Source of the DNA: a virus
IMG/VR virus record: IMGVR_UViG_3300036861_000806
Span: 26,955 to 90,954 of that record
Direction: 5' to 3' (one strand)
DNA: 64,000 nt
Shown here: positions 36,706 to 45,251 of the stretch, piece by piece
How positions within the stretch are numbered: the first letter of the stretch is position 1
Layout: each line of letters begins with the position of its first letter
Notes under the pieces: generated by a model
Told to the model about the DNA's origin: nothing
What the model saw: only the letters and a program-made list of their open reading frames with translations
Database searches by the model: none
Translations under genes and position numbers: made by a program

Positions 36706-38387
36706 CGGAACAATCCCTCCATCGGCGTGATCGCCCCACGCTCAGGAATAACACCCATTGTCCGGAGCCAAGCGAGATCGCGGTTGAATCGACCGCCGTT
36801 CGGATGGAGCTCAAGCAGCTCGGCCAATGCTTCGCGGCTCAACGCTCGACCGGCCTTGATGATGGCGATCAGAATGCGGCGCTTGCTCTCGTCCGGCAGC
36901 GCGGCCAAGGCGGCATCGCTCCCCGTGTCCCGCGGTCTGGCGTGCTGCATCCCCAGCGATGTGAGCGTGAGCCCGTCGAGATAGCCGGCGGCGCGGAGAC
37001 TAGCGAGCCCGCGGTTGTACCGACCCCCATTCGGGTGCAGATCCTGCCAGCGGGCGACGGCTTCCCGGCTGAGCGGGATACCGCGCGTGACGAGCATCAG
37101 GATCGTGTCAAGGATCCGTTGTTGCGGGCCATCGAGCCCCTCTGCAGGCAGGTCGGTGGTGGGGATGCGTCTGGCGGGAATGATGCGCCCCGGGCCAGCT
37201 GCAGGCCATGATCGTCGAACCTCCTCCAGCCGCCCCCGTAGCCCCTCCAGCGCCGCCAGGAGGCGCCCCTGAGCCTCCACGTCGACCTGGACGACCTTCG
37301 CGCGCCGTTCTGCCGTCTTCTTGGCCCGGCGCGTAGCAACCTCTAGGCGACGCACCAATGGTTCGTTCAGGACATTGACCTTGACCGCGACGCGCTTTTC
37401 CTTGCGTGCCGGTACCGTCTTTTCTGCCTTCGCGAGCTGGGCCTTCACCTCCGCGAGCTGACGCCTCAGCTCGCGGGGATCCTCGGCCTTCGCCCTCTCG
37501 ATCGTGGCGGCCATTTTGGTACGCAGCCGCTCCAGGTCGACCGGGGCCAGCGCTTTCGGTTCGGCGCGGCGTTCACCGGTTTTCGGTGTGGCCGCTGAGT
37601 CAAAGGTCTCGCGCTGGTGCATCATGACGCGCTTGAGCCCGATCGGATGGCCTTCTGGGAAGTCCGGCGCCCAGATGAACGCCTCTCCGGTCTTCAATGT
37701 GGAGAGCTCGGCGAGGATCTCCTCGCGCTCACCGTGATACCGGATCCACTCGCGAATGGCTGCGACATCCTGAGGCCCAAGGGTCCGATGGACGATGAGG
37801 ATCTCTGCCTGCGTCGTGATGTTCTTGCTCAGGCTGGCAGGCCTCTGCGTAATCGCAGAGCCACCCAGCCCAGACGAGCGCCCAAGCTTCCAGATCCGGG
37901 CCACATGCCCAAGCATCTCCTCTTCGCCTTTGAATGGATTCTGCGGCGCAACCTCGTGCGCCTCTTCGAGGAAGATATGCAGCGGCTCCGTGTTCTTCTG
38001 GAAGAGTTGGCGCGTCAGATCTGCTACGAACCGACCACGCTCACGCCCCGGGAGGTGTTTAATAGAGAGCACGGCCGAGATCCGATGCTCGACAAGAACA
38101 TCGGCGATCGTGGTGCCGACGGTGGCCTCGAGCGGGACATCGGCATGGCGGCCACCGAAAATGTAGACGGAAAGCCCTGGGCCCTTTCCATCCTTCGAGG
38201 ACTTCAGGCCCCACCACGTATCAGTGGGATCAACCACGACGAACGGCACGCCGGCATGGAAGAATTGCTCGGCTAAGACCGCGGCCGTGTTACTCTTACC
38301 GCTCCCGCGCTTTCCCACGACGAGAAACGTCTGTGTCGCCGCTTCGATCGGGAGGGTGAGACCGTGGCCGAGATGAAGCGATCTCAT
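36702..38387 (-). CDS. HerA/FtsK-like P-loop ATPase with two C-terminal winged-helix repeats
   Basis: 561 residues. TFLVVGKRGSGKSNTAAVLA is Walker A. FVVVDPTDTWWGLK and LHIFLEEAHEVAPQNP (Walker B, EE) with GLGGSAITQRPASLSKN mark the HerA/DUF853 clan of hexameric translocases. A coiled coil spans ~285-400, then two repeats (residues ~460-480 and ~530-550) share LHPNGGR-(Y/F)-NR-x-L-x-x-LR. Overlaps the helicase-methyltransferase gene by ATGA. Known relatives move DNA or work with nucleases in defence; here a role with the fused methyltransferase is inferred from coupling. Confidence 0.87.
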   Translation of the reverse strand: MRSLHLGHGLTLPIEAATQTFLVVGKRGSGKSNTAAVLAEQFFHAGVPFVVVDPTDTWWGLKSSKDGKGPGLSVYIFGGRHADVPLEATVGTTIADVLVEHRISAVLSIKHLPGRERGRFVADLTRQLFQKNTEPLHIFLEEAHEVAPQNPFKGEEEMLGHVARIWKLGRSSGLGGSAITQRPASLSKNITTQAEILIVHRTLGPQDVAAIREWIRYHGEREEILAELSTLKTGEAFIWAPDFPEGHPIGLKRVMMHQRETFDSAATPKTGERRAEPKALAPVDLERLRTKMAATIERAKAEDPRELRRQLAEVKAQLAKAEKTVPARKEKRVAVKVNVLNEPLVRRLEVATRRAKKTAERRAKVVQVDVEAQGRLLAALEGLRGRLEEVRRSWPAAGPGRIIPARRIPTTDLPAEGLDGPQQRILDTILMLVTRGIPLSREAVARWQDLHPNGGRYNRGLASLRAAGYLDGLTLTSLGMQHARPRDTGSDAALAALPDESKRRILIAIIKAGRALSREALAELLELHPNGGRFNRDLAWLRTMGVIPERGAITPMEGLFR

Positions 38388-40786
38388 CCCTCCCCCCGCT
38401 CCCTCGCAGGCGGCTCCGCGAGGAGATCGTCGATATCTATCTGCTCGGCGATCGGCTTCGCGCCCAGCGCCTTACTCACGTTGCGAACCATTTGTCTGTA
38501 GTAGCTCGCCTTCAGCTCGATTCCTACGCCCCGTCGCCCACCCAGCACGGCGGCGTAGACCTCGGAACCGATGCCGGCGAACGGCGACAGCACCGTCTCG
38601 CCTGGGTTGCTCCACAAAACGAGCCCGCGGTTGATCACATCAAGCTGAAGCGGATGAATATGAGACTCGTCCTGCTCCTCCCGAGCCTCGCGATACGAGA
38701 GCACTTCATCAAGGCGGATATCGTCCCAGAACGACGAGGCGTATTGCCGCCAGATCCACTGTGAGTATTGATTCTCGATCTGGTTACCCGGCCATCCGCG
38801 ATAGCGCAGGATCTCGGCCGGGGGCAGGCGTTCGCCGGCGTAGGCCATGAGGCCTGTTGGATGCGCGACCGGCACAGGATTGACCCCACGGCGACGGAAG
38901 CGGAGCAAGTAATCCGCGTGCGCGAGCGATACCTTGGTGGAATCGAGGCACACGGTCTTGTGATGCAGAGAGCGCAACATCGTCCGGTTCCTGACCGTCA
39001 ACGGCTCTTTCCAGATATGATAGCGGCCCGCATACTCAAAGCCGTGGCGACGATGCAGTCGGATGATGTCCCCCGGAAAATCGATGACGGGCACGAAGTC
39101 TCCGCCATCGGGAATCTCCATGCAATGCACCAACGCCATCCGTCCTGGCACCAGCAGCCGCGCACTCTCACGGACAACATACTCGTAGTGCTCGAAGAAC
39201 TCTGTGTAGTCCTTGCTGTTGGAGAGATCACGCGGGTCGGAGGAATACTGATAGAGCAGGCCACCGAAGGGGGGCGAGTAGATCACGAGATGGACAGACT
39301 GCTCCGGCAGGTCGACCATCACGTCGATGCAGTCTCCGTGATAGAGCGCGTAGCGGTCGGTGATTACAGGGGTCGGACACAGCCACCTCGGGGGTTCTAT
39401 CCGAGCGCGGGACCGGTCGACGGTAAGTCGCTGGGCGTCACGCATGTGGACGATGATCGCCGCGAACATCTCATCGGCGCGCGCGCATTTGCGGCGCAGA
39501 CGCTCCTGAATGCGGATCTCGCCTTCCGTCCAGATCACATCCACCGTGACCGGCCGCATCTGACCATAGCGCCAGCAACGCCGGACTGATTGGTAGTAGC
39601 CCTCGAACGAATGCGTCGCGAAAGTCACCATGTGTGCGCAATGCTGGAAATTAAGCCCGAGCCCGGCAATGCGGCTTTTGGTGACCAACACACGCGCCTC
39701 GCCACGGAGAAACGCCCGGATGCGCTCCTCCTTCTCGTCCTCTTCGAGCGCGCCGGTCACTTCCACCGCGTCAGGAATGAGCTTCGCCAGCAGAGCGCTC
39801 TCGGCGTTCAGTTGGCACCACGCGATACCCGGCTCGCGATGATCGAGAAGCTGCGCGGCACGCTCACACCGCTCCGTGAGTGAGCGGCGCCGCTCATCAA
39901 GTTCTTGACGCATGGAGAGTGCCGGGAGCGTGAACAGCATCCCGTCTGGAGGTCGACTCGCTGGGATGACATGATCGCGCTCGATCAGCGGCGGCAATGC
40001 AAACTCCCGATCGTCGAACGCCGGATCGAGATCGGACGGCTTTCGGCACGCACGTGCCCACGAGGCGATCCAACGCCAGAACGGTTGATGCGCGTAGCCC
40101 TTAAGGCGCCAGCGGCCCGTCATGGTATCCAGCGCGCCGAGTGAGATACGTCGGGTGAAGTGACCGGAGAACATGACCCGCCGCCGCTCTTCCCAGCCCA
40201 TCTCCTCGAAGAATTCCTCGATCATGTCAGAATGCGTCAACTCCCCGAGGGCCTCACTCGACGAGCCAAGCTCTGACCAGTCATTCGGCGCTGGCGTCGC
40301 CGAGGCGAGCAACCGATAGGGAATCTTCAGGAGAAAGCGCGTGATGGCCTTGCGAGTCGCGCCGTCAAAATGCTTGAGGATTCCACTCTCGTCGCACTCG
40401 ACGCCCGCATAGTCGCCAGGATCAAGACGGTGGAGCTGTTGGTAATTGATCACGCCGATACGCGGCAGGGCTGCTCCGGGCCGGAGGCGAGAAACTTCGA
40501 CGCCAAACTTCTCGCCCTCCGCGACAGTCTGCACCCCAACTGCGAGAGGGGCCAGGATCAGGACACGGCCGCCCGTGTGGCGCGCGACGTTCTCTGCCCA
40601 GGCTAACTCCATCGCGGTTTTTCCAAGCCCGGTATCCGCGAAAACGCCGCGTCGCCCGCCGCGCAACGCCCAGCCGACGAGATGGCTCTGAAATGGGAAG
40701 AGAAAGTCTGGCATCCACACTGGCTCGAAGCCGTGCTCGCCGGCGAGATTAGTCTTAGCGTCCAGAAACGCCGCATAGTCTCTCAC
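38384..40786 (-). CDS. SF2 helicase fused to a beta-class DNA methyltransferase
   Basis: 800 residues from GTG 40786 (GTGA overlap). Residues ~25-440: SNF2/SF2 helicase with GVFADTGLGKTAMELAWAEN (motif I), GVECDESGILKHF (II, DES variant), LLASATPAPNDW (III), GLGLNFQHCAHMV and YYQSVRRCWRYGQ (V-VI). Residues ~500-780: methyltransferase with SPPFGGLL (motif IV) before LSPFAGIGSEVYAAVLGGRR (motif I), the beta-class order used by N6-adenine or N4-cytosine enzymes. Such fusions are known in large phages and probably modify phage DNA; strand-coupled modification is inference. Confidence 0.9.
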   Translation of the reverse strand: MRDYAAFLDAKTNLAGEHGFEPVWMPDFLFPFQSHLVGWALRGGRRGVFADTGLGKTAMELAWAENVARHTGGRVLILAPLAVGVQTVAEGEKFGVEVSRLRPGAALPRIGVINYQQLHRLDPGDYAGVECDESGILKHFDGATRKAITRFLLKIPYRLLASATPAPNDWSELGSSSEALGELTHSDMIEEFFEEMGWEERRRVMFSGHFTRRISLGALDTMTGRWRLKGYAHQPFWRWIASWARACRKPSDLDPAFDDREFALPPLIERDHVIPASRPPDGMLFTLPALSMRQELDERRRSLTERCERAAQLLDHREPGIAWCQLNAESALLAKLIPDAVEVTGALEEDEKEERIRAFLRGEARVLVTKSRIAGLGLNFQHCAHMVTFATHSFEGYYQSVRRCWRYGQMRPVTVDVIWTEGEIRIQERLRRKCARADEMFAAIIVHMRDAQRLTVDRSRARIEPPRWLCPTPVITDRYALYHGDCIDVMVDLPEQSVHLVIYSPPFGGLLYQYSSDPRDLSNSKDYTEFFEHYEYVVRESARLLVPGRMALVHCMEIPDGGDFVPVIDFPGDIIRLHRRHGFEYAGRYHIWKEPLTVRNRTMLRSLHHKTVCLDSTKVSLAHADYLLRFRRRGVNPVPVAHPTGLMAYAGERLPPAEILRYRGWPGNQIENQYSQWIWRQYASSFWDDIRLDEVLSYREAREEQDESHIHPLQLDVINRGLVLWSNPGETVLSPFAGIGSEVYAAVLGGRRGVGIELKASYYRQMVRNVSKALGAKPIAEQIDIDDLLAEPPARERGEG

Positions 40787-41076
40787 GCGAACACCTGCGC
40801 CCGAACTTCCGCCACCCGCCCCGCCAGCTTGAGCACCTGTTCGGTCGGTCGATCCCACTCTCCGATCTTGAGCAACGCCTCAGCGTATGCGAAAGCCTGG
40901 AGTTTCGGAAGGCCCGTCGGCAGAATCGACCGACCTGAGACGACGTGACTCACAGTCCAGCCACGATGGCGACCAGGTGTTCGATGTAGCGCCAATCCTT
41001 GGCGGACGGACGCTATGACCTGAAACGGTCCCTCCTTGCAGTCCAGTGTGATCTCCAGGCGTCGCCAGCAGGTCAC
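40783..41076 (-). CDS. Small hypothetical protein
   Basis: 97 residues from GTG 41076. EITLDCKEGPFQVIASVRQG, RGWTVSHVVSGRSILPTGLP and KLQAFAYAEALLKIGEWDRP: strands then a helix. It overlaps the helicase gene by GTGA. No recognised family. Confidence 0.6.
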   Translation of the reverse strand: MTCWRRLEITLDCKEGPFQVIASVRQGLALHRTPGRHRGWTVSHVVSGRSILPTGLPKLQAFAYAEALLKIGEWDRPTEQVLKLAGRVAEVRAQVFA

Positions 41077-41086
41077 TTGATTGTGC

Positions 41087-41428
41087 TCACAGCCGCGTCC
41101 ACTTCGTCGCCACGCCACGCGACGTCTCGACCGGATACCGCGTCTCCGCGTCCTTGAGCTTCGCGCGGATCGCGGCTGCGGGATCAAGGTTGAGCGCATG
41201 ACAGAACATGAGGGCGAAGATCATCACGTCGGCGACCTCTTTGCCAGCGTCGATCCGTAGTTCGTCGGAGATCTGCTCTCGCTCGGGGAGCCAGCGGAAC
41301 AGGTCGCAGAGTTCGCCGGCTTCGGAGGCTAAGGCCATCACGAGATTCTTCGGCGTGTGGAAGCGTCGCCAGTCGCGGGCGTCGCGGAAGGCGATCGCGC
41401 GGTCGGTGAGGTCGCGGAGGGTGCTCAT
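41087..41428 (-). CDS. mazG: MazG-like nucleotide pyrophosphohydrolase
   Basis: 113 residues. FRDARDWRRFHTPKNLVMAL, SEAGELCDLFRWL and GKEVADVMIFALMFCH give the EXXE...EXXD metal-binding set of short MazG proteins. The family splits NTPs or dNTPs to monophosphates and pyrophosphate. Phages often carry it to adjust nucleotide pools, damp (p)ppGpp signalling or remove host nucleotides. It lies in the nucleotide/replication operon. Confidence 0.9.
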   Translation of the reverse strand: MSTLRDLTDRAIAFRDARDWRRFHTPKNLVMALASEAGELCDLFRWLPEREQISDELRIDAGKEVADVMIFALMFCHALNLDPAAAIRAKLKDAETRYPVETSRGVATKWTRL

Positions 41429-41480
41429 CGCTCAGAATCCCCTGTGTTTATGCGGGTAAATGAGGACTTGACAAAACCCT

Positions 41481-41924
41481 TCACACGCACGGCTCCACGT
41501 TCTCAGCGTGCGTAATGCGGATGTGGGCGCCCGGCGCGGCGTCGTATCGCTTCGCCATCCGAATCTCCACCAAACGCGAGTCGTCAACGAACACAATCCC
41601 ATTCAGGGCATCCTCGATCGCCTTGAGACAATTCGAGAGGTCGGGCTTGGTGATGGGATAGATGACGCGCTTCGGCAGGGACTTCGGGCGCGGCAGATAA
41701 AACATGATAGTCATGACCAATGGCCCGTCAACGGGGACTGGTGGCCGATGCGGGAGCACCTGCGCCAGCACCGTCCGCTTCCAGTCCTTGTCCTGAGAAC
41801 GCTCATACACCCGAGCCGTGGTCGCCCCGTTGGGCAGCCGGATGGCTCGGGCTCGTGGTCGCCCTTGCGGGATAGGGACGCCATAGATGCGGACGGCGAG
41901 AATGAGGCTCACCGGCTCAACCAC
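41481..41924 (-). CDS. rusA: RusA-like Holliday junction resolvase
   Basis: 147 residues, GTG start overlapping the HTH gene. RIYGVPIPQGRPRARAIR, MTIMFYLPRPKSLPKR, and ITKPDLSNCLKAIEDALNGI followed by VFVDDSRLVEI contain the conserved KPD..N and DD acidic residues of RusA. It would cut four-way junctions during recombination or before packaging. Family identification is strong. Confidence 0.92.
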   Translation of the reverse strand: MVEPVSLILAVRIYGVPIPQGRPRARAIRLPNGATTARVYERSQDKDWKRTVLAQVLPHRPPVPVDGPLVMTIMFYLPRPKSLPKRVIYPITKPDLSNCLKAIEDALNGIVFVDDSRLVEIRMAKRYDAAPGAHIRITHAENVEPCV

Positions 41925-42078
41925 CCCTCCTCACCCGCCGTTGCCACCGCCGCACGACATCCTCTGCCGCCGCCATCGAGATCCCGAGCCGGAGCGCGAG
42001 GTAGGCGAAACTCTCGCCGTGTCTGAACGCCTCGCAGATGCGACCGGAAAGGAAAGCGGTCAGACGGCGGCGCGTCAC
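41917..42078 (-). CDS. Small helix-turn-helix protein
   Basis: 53 residues; GTG start overlaps the previous TGA and the end overlaps the rusA start. RICEAFRHGESFAYLALRLG followed by ISMAAAEDVVRRWQRR is a helix-turn-helix with a basic tail. Probably a regulator or DNA-binding accessory of the recombination genes. Confidence 0.6.
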   Translation of the reverse strand: MTRRRLTAFLSGRICEAFRHGESFAYLALRLGISMAAAEDVVRRWQRRVRRGG

Positions 42079-42428
42079 GCCTCGCCCTCTCGCGCCGCCG
42101 GCTCATCGCGCACCATCCGCACGGCCAGCCCCATGCGGAGTCCGGTATCAAGCCCCATGCGCATGTGGAGGCCAACGAAGCGGCCGAGGATCTTCCGATC
42201 TTCTTCGGAGAGCCCTTCGGCAATCCGGCTGATCCCCACCTTGAGCCGGTCGATTTCCGGGAAGTCCTTTTCAATCCTCGCGCGCCGCCACCAGCCCTCG
42301 ATCTGATTCGCGGCGTGATCGGTCCAGCCCTCGGCGTCAAGCATCTGAGCGAGGACGGTGGACGAGCGCGGGCCCTGCTTGCCGAGGTGGCGACGCAGAG
42401 TCACTTCGTCTGGCCGTCCGGTGGTCAT
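42075..42428 (-). CDS. Hypothetical protein with HTH-like start
   Basis: 117 residues, SD AGGAGACC. MTTGRPDEVTLRRHLGKQGP and TVLAQMLDAEGWTDHAANQI resemble a winged helix; the C-terminal half (GLHMRMGLDTGLRMGLAVRM) is Met-rich and helical. ATGA junctions to both neighbours. No family recognised. Confidence 0.6.
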   Translation of the reverse strand: MTTGRPDEVTLRRHLGKQGPRSSTVLAQMLDAEGWTDHAANQIEGWWRRARIEKDFPEIDRLKVGISRIAEGLSEEDRKILGRFVGLHMRMGLDTGLRMGLAVRMVRDEPAAREGEA

Positions 42429-42688
42429 ACGAGGTCTCCTTTGATCGCGACAGGTTCCACCTTCCGCCACTTCGTTGATCGCTTCGCTGGCCACCGGCGC
42501 CGCTGCTCATCAAGCGTGGTGACGTTTTTAGGACGGTCGGTTGGCGTGTAGGGATGCGGGTCATTGGTGATCTTGTGGGCGAGCTGCTCCATGGCCCGCG
42601 CCCACAGCCCTTGAGCACACCACGGCTCGCCATTAACGATCGTCATCGCTGCGGGGATTAAATCAACGCTGCAGTGAACGCAGATCAC
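42425..42688 (-). CDS. Small zinc-type protein
   Basis: 87 residues. MICVHCSVDLIPAAMTIVNG then EPWCAQGLWARAMEQLAHKI: Cys pairs near the start, a basic C-terminus rich in Arg/Lys. Likely one of the phage's small zinc proteins. Function unknown. Confidence 0.55.
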   Translation of the reverse strand: MICVHCSVDLIPAAMTIVNGEPWCAQGLWARAMEQLAHKITNDPHPYTPTDRPKNVTTLDEQRRRWPAKRSTKWRKVEPVAIKGDLV

Positions 42689-42903
42689 GCCGTTGCCTCA
42701 TTCTTAGAATGCTCTCCTATGCGCAGCAGAGCCGCGATCTGCTTCCGGCTCTGATGCTCCCGGGTGAGGAAGGGCGTGATGATCCATTCGCGCTCATCGG
42801 CGAGAGCCTGAGCGACCAGTTGCACGGCATTGCTCCAGTCGTTCTCCATCCAGTCGACGACATTCCCCGCCCGTTCCAAGTCCCGCGCGCTCGGCTCAGT
42901 CAT
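42685..42903 (-). CDS. Small helical protein, MTEPSARDLERA family
   Basis: 72 residues from ATG 42903. MTEPSARDLERAGNVVDWME and AVQLVAQALADEREWIITPF. The opening and the QALADERE segment are shared with the 140-residue protein at 52601-53023, so this is a small paralogous family in the phage. Role unknown. Confidence 0.6.
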   Translation of the reverse strand: MTEPSARDLERAGNVVDWMENDWSNAVQLVAQALADEREWIITPFLTREHQSRKQIAALLRIGEHSKNEATA

Positions 42904-42935
42904 CACGGATGCCACAGCGGATGAGTGCCAGTGAT

Positions 42936-43348
42936 TTACGCATGTAGATCCTCCAGGGCGGCGAACAGTTCACCGCGTAGGTAACCGAGCTGCACACGCT
43001 CATCGCCTTCCGGTGGGCGCGGGTCCGACTCATGAACGATGCAGAAGAGGCGTCGATATCGGTCGGCGATCTCAACCACCTCCCACAGCCGACATCCGTC
43101 CGGGCGTTGGCGGCGAAGTCGAGGTTCGCATCCGCCTGACCAATCCTGTTCTCACGGTCCTCGTTGTCGTCCCACTCGTCGATGTCGATCGCGTCGAGCA
43201 CGGGCTCGCCGCCGTGGGGATCTTGCGACCGCGCATTGACGTAGCTTGGGCAGTCGGTACGCCGCCACGGGAGCGGCACGAGATACCAGGGACCAGCGGT
43301 CGCTTCCTTCGCTCGCGCCTCGATGATGGCTAGGCGTTCGGGCGTCAT
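42936..43348 (-). pseudogene. Small phage protein with a one-base frameshift
   Basis: Begins MTPERLAIIEARAKEATAGP, a very common phage opening, and runs to FAANARTDV. There one base is missing; the next frame continues RLWEVVEIADRYRRLFCIVH and ends FAALEDLHA at 42936, as expected for this family (ANARTDVPRLL...). Probably an intact gene with a sequence error or a fresh pseudogene. Confidence 0.7.
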
Positions 43349-44421
43349 TTCTTGTCCCCCTCGGGCTGGGGGGAAAGGGCGGCGCGGGCGAGAATCTGAA
43401 TCGTGAGGAGCGTCGGACCAAGTTGCTCGTCATCGGCCTTGTCGATCAAATCACCGATCTGTTGCAGCGCCCCCCGCAGCCGCTCCCGCTCCCCTTCCAC
43501 CTCGGCGAGACGCTCCCGTGCCCGTTGCTCGGCGTCGTGCGCCGACTGGACCGTCCGCTCATCCTCGACCTTCTCGGCTTCGAGGGCGGCGAGGCGGGCG
43601 CGGAGGGCGGCGATCTCGTCGGGCAGCTCTACGTACCCGGGAAGCTCACGCGATAGGTAGCGCACGGGTCGACCGATTGATTCCGCGTAGGCGATCTCTG
43701 ACTTAGTGCTGTCGCCGATATAGCCGCCCACGTCGAGTACCCACACCCAATCGCACAGGTCGATCTTCCGTTTGTGCAGCCAATCGAGGCGTTCCTTGTG
43801 GGCCGGATCGAACTCGCCTGACGCCTTCGGCAGCATTCGCCCGATCGTCAGGACGATGCAGCCCTCATCCGCCAGTCGCGCAAGCTGACCGGCCCACGTC
43901 GACCGGAAGCGCACCGACCCGCACATGCAGACGATCGGGGCCGTAAACCTCCCTCGTAGCCCGTCCCGCTCCTCCCGCAGCCGCATGTTCTCTTCGTCTC
44001 TCGCACGGATCACCGCTACAGAGGCGGCCAGATCGGCGGCACGAGACTCGACCGCCGCGTCCCGCTCCAGCGACAGGCGGCCGATGATCCGCACGTTCTC
44101 CTCCCGCAGCGCCTCATTCTCGCGGATGATGGCGGTCTGCGCGTCGGTGTCGGCCTCTTGCTGGTCGACCTGATTGCGGAGCGCGTCCCGCTCCCCTTCA
44201 AGGGCGGCGAGCAGGGCGCGGAGATCGTCACGCTCACGGATTGTCAGTAACCACGCCGCGACGACTTCGTTCGGCGTCATGTCGGGCAGCAGTCCGGCTT
44301 CTAGCGTTGCGCGCAAAGAGTCGCCGCTCAGTCCGACAACGCGATGATCGCCCGCGTGCCCAACCGAGCAGTTACAGCGCCATCCACTGGCGAGCGGGAA
44401 CCCGCAATATTCAGTCGTCAC
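43345..44421 (-). CDS. Coiled-coil protein with an embedded nucleoside deoxyribosyltransferase-like domain
   Basis: 358 residues, GTG start. N-terminal zinc-type CGFPLASGWRCNCSVGHAGDH; a long coiled coil (~65-150); then APIVCMCGSVRFRSTWAGQL, CIVLTIGRMLPKASGEFDPA and DLCDWVWVLDVGGYIGDSTK resembling the nucleoside 2-deoxyribosyltransferase/DUF4406 group that handles nucleosides; and a second coiled coil. Sandwiching this domain between coiled coils is unusual. It may act on modified nucleotides or sense them; catalytic activity is not certain. Confidence 0.75.
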   Translation of the reverse strand: MTTEYCGFPLASGWRCNCSVGHAGDHRVVGLSGDSLRATLEAGLLPDMTPNEVVAAWLLTIRERDDLRALLAALEGERDALRNQVDQQEADTDAQTAIIRENEALREENVRIIGRLSLERDAAVESRAADLAASVAVIRARDEENMRLREERDGLRGRFTAPIVCMCGSVRFRSTWAGQLARLADEGCIVLTIGRMLPKASGEFDPAHKERLDWLHKRKIDLCDWVWVLDVGGYIGDSTKSEIAYAESIGRPVRYLSRELPGYVELPDEIAALRARLAALEAEKVEDERTVQSAHDAEQRARERLAEVEGERERLRGALQQIGDLIDKADDEQLGPTLLTIQILARAALSPQPEGDKK

Positions 44422-44494
44422 AGCGCACCATCTCTTTCAGCCGCGCGTTCTCCGTGAGTACCCGGATGGTTTCTTTCGCGGCTCCCAACCTCAT
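44411..44494 (-). CDS. 27-residue possible peptide gene
   Basis: ATG 44494 reads MRLGAAKETIRVLTENARLK and ends in the start of the next gene. Helical. No good ribosome-binding site. Listed because it fills the gap and overlaps in the local style. Confidence 0.35.
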   Translation of the reverse strand: MRLGAAKETIRVLTENARLKEMVRCDD

Positions 44495-44514
44495 CGCTCG
44501 GCTCGCGCGTCAGG

Positions 44515-44709
44515 TCAGCGGGCACGTCGGCTCTCCGCATCGAGCAAGCGCTGAATCTGACCAGCCACCGCGAATTCGGACCAGCCACCGCCGTCTACTT
44601 TGCCCGGCAATTCCAGCACCAGGCGGTCGGCTCGCTGCCCGGCGCCGTTCGTGAACAACATCCGCGCGATCTTCTTTGCGAGCTTGGCGTTGCGCGTCGG
44701 GTCAGGCAT
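44515..44709 (-). CDS. Small hypothetical protein
   Basis: 64 residues from ATG 44709 (TGATG overlap). MPDPTRNAKLAKKIARMLFT and ADRLVLELPGKVDGGGWSEF then an AVAGQIQRLLDAES helix. Looks like a small phage adaptor; function unknown. Confidence 0.6.
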   Translation of the reverse strand: MPDPTRNAKLAKKIARMLFTNGAGQRADRLVLELPGKVDGGGWSEFAVAGQIQRLLDAESRRAR

Positions 44710-44905
44710 CAGCGCGGCTCTGAGTCTGGAACACCGAATAGCGATCGTGCCCCAGCAGCGGCTCACTGACGACGAACGCGCCGGGGTGTGTCCAGGCATA
44801 CACGAGCGTCTCGGATTCATCCGCGAAGCTGGCAAGCCAACGACGGCTTGCCAAGTAATCGCGGCGCGCGCTCAACTCTGGGGACCAATGACCGCCCTTA
44901 CCCAT
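44702..44905 (-). CDS. Small hypothetical protein
   Basis: 67 residues: MGKGGHWSPELSARRDYLAS, WLASFADESETLVYAWTHPG and a VFQTQSRADA end. Likely alpha-beta. Overlaps both neighbours. Function unknown. Confidence 0.6.
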   Translation of the reverse strand: MGKGGHWSPELSARRDYLASRRWLASFADESETLVYAWTHPGAFVVSEPLLGHDRYSVFQTQSRADA

Positions 44906-45251
44906 CCGCCCCTCCCCCTCCCCGCTCCCTCCCTGGCCCGTCGACTCGGGTGACGTTCAGCGCGACGTGGAAGTGTCGGCAGTAAACAGCCACGGCCTTC
45001 CACGTCGCGCTGAACGTCACCCGATCGCCTCGCGGTATGACTCTCGAAGCGACGTTCCACTTTCGGCGTCCTAGCTCCAAGTCGCACAGGTATGACGCCG
45101 TAAACCCAAGCTCCCGCGCGACCTCTCGAAGCGTCTTGCCGCGTCGCTTCCGGCGCTCACGCCACTCCGCGCCCTCGACCGACGAATGGCGAATGATCCC
45201 ACTGCCGGAGCACGCCGAGCACAATGTCTCGCCGGTTCGCAGTGCCCTCAC
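44898..45251 (-). CDS. XRE-type helix-turn-helix protein with zinc pair
   Basis: 117 residues from GTG 45251 (GTGA). ETLCSACSGSG is a zinc-type Cys pair; RRKRRGKTLREVARELGFTA followed by SYLCDLELGRRKW is a Cro/XRE helix-turn-helix. The C-terminal ~35 codons run through a perfect 26-bp inverted repeat (44947-45023) and end in a Gly-rich tail, so the true C-terminus may have been altered. Probably a transcription regulator. Confidence 0.65.
   Translation of the reverse strand: MRALRTGETLCSACSGSGIIRHSSVEGAEWRERRKRRGKTLREVARELGFTASYLCDLELGRRKWNVASRVIPRGDRVTFSATWKAVAVYCRHFHVALNVTRVDGPGRERGGGGADG
44947..45023. repeat. Perfect 26-bp inverted repeat with 25-bp loop
   Basis: The left arm 44947-44972 (CGGGTGACGTTCAGCGCGAC...) is exactly the reverse complement of the right arm 44998-45023. 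It lies in the coding 3' end of the HTH gene. No U-tract follows, so it is not a standard terminator. It could arise by template switching or be an assembly artefact. Confidence 0.9.
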
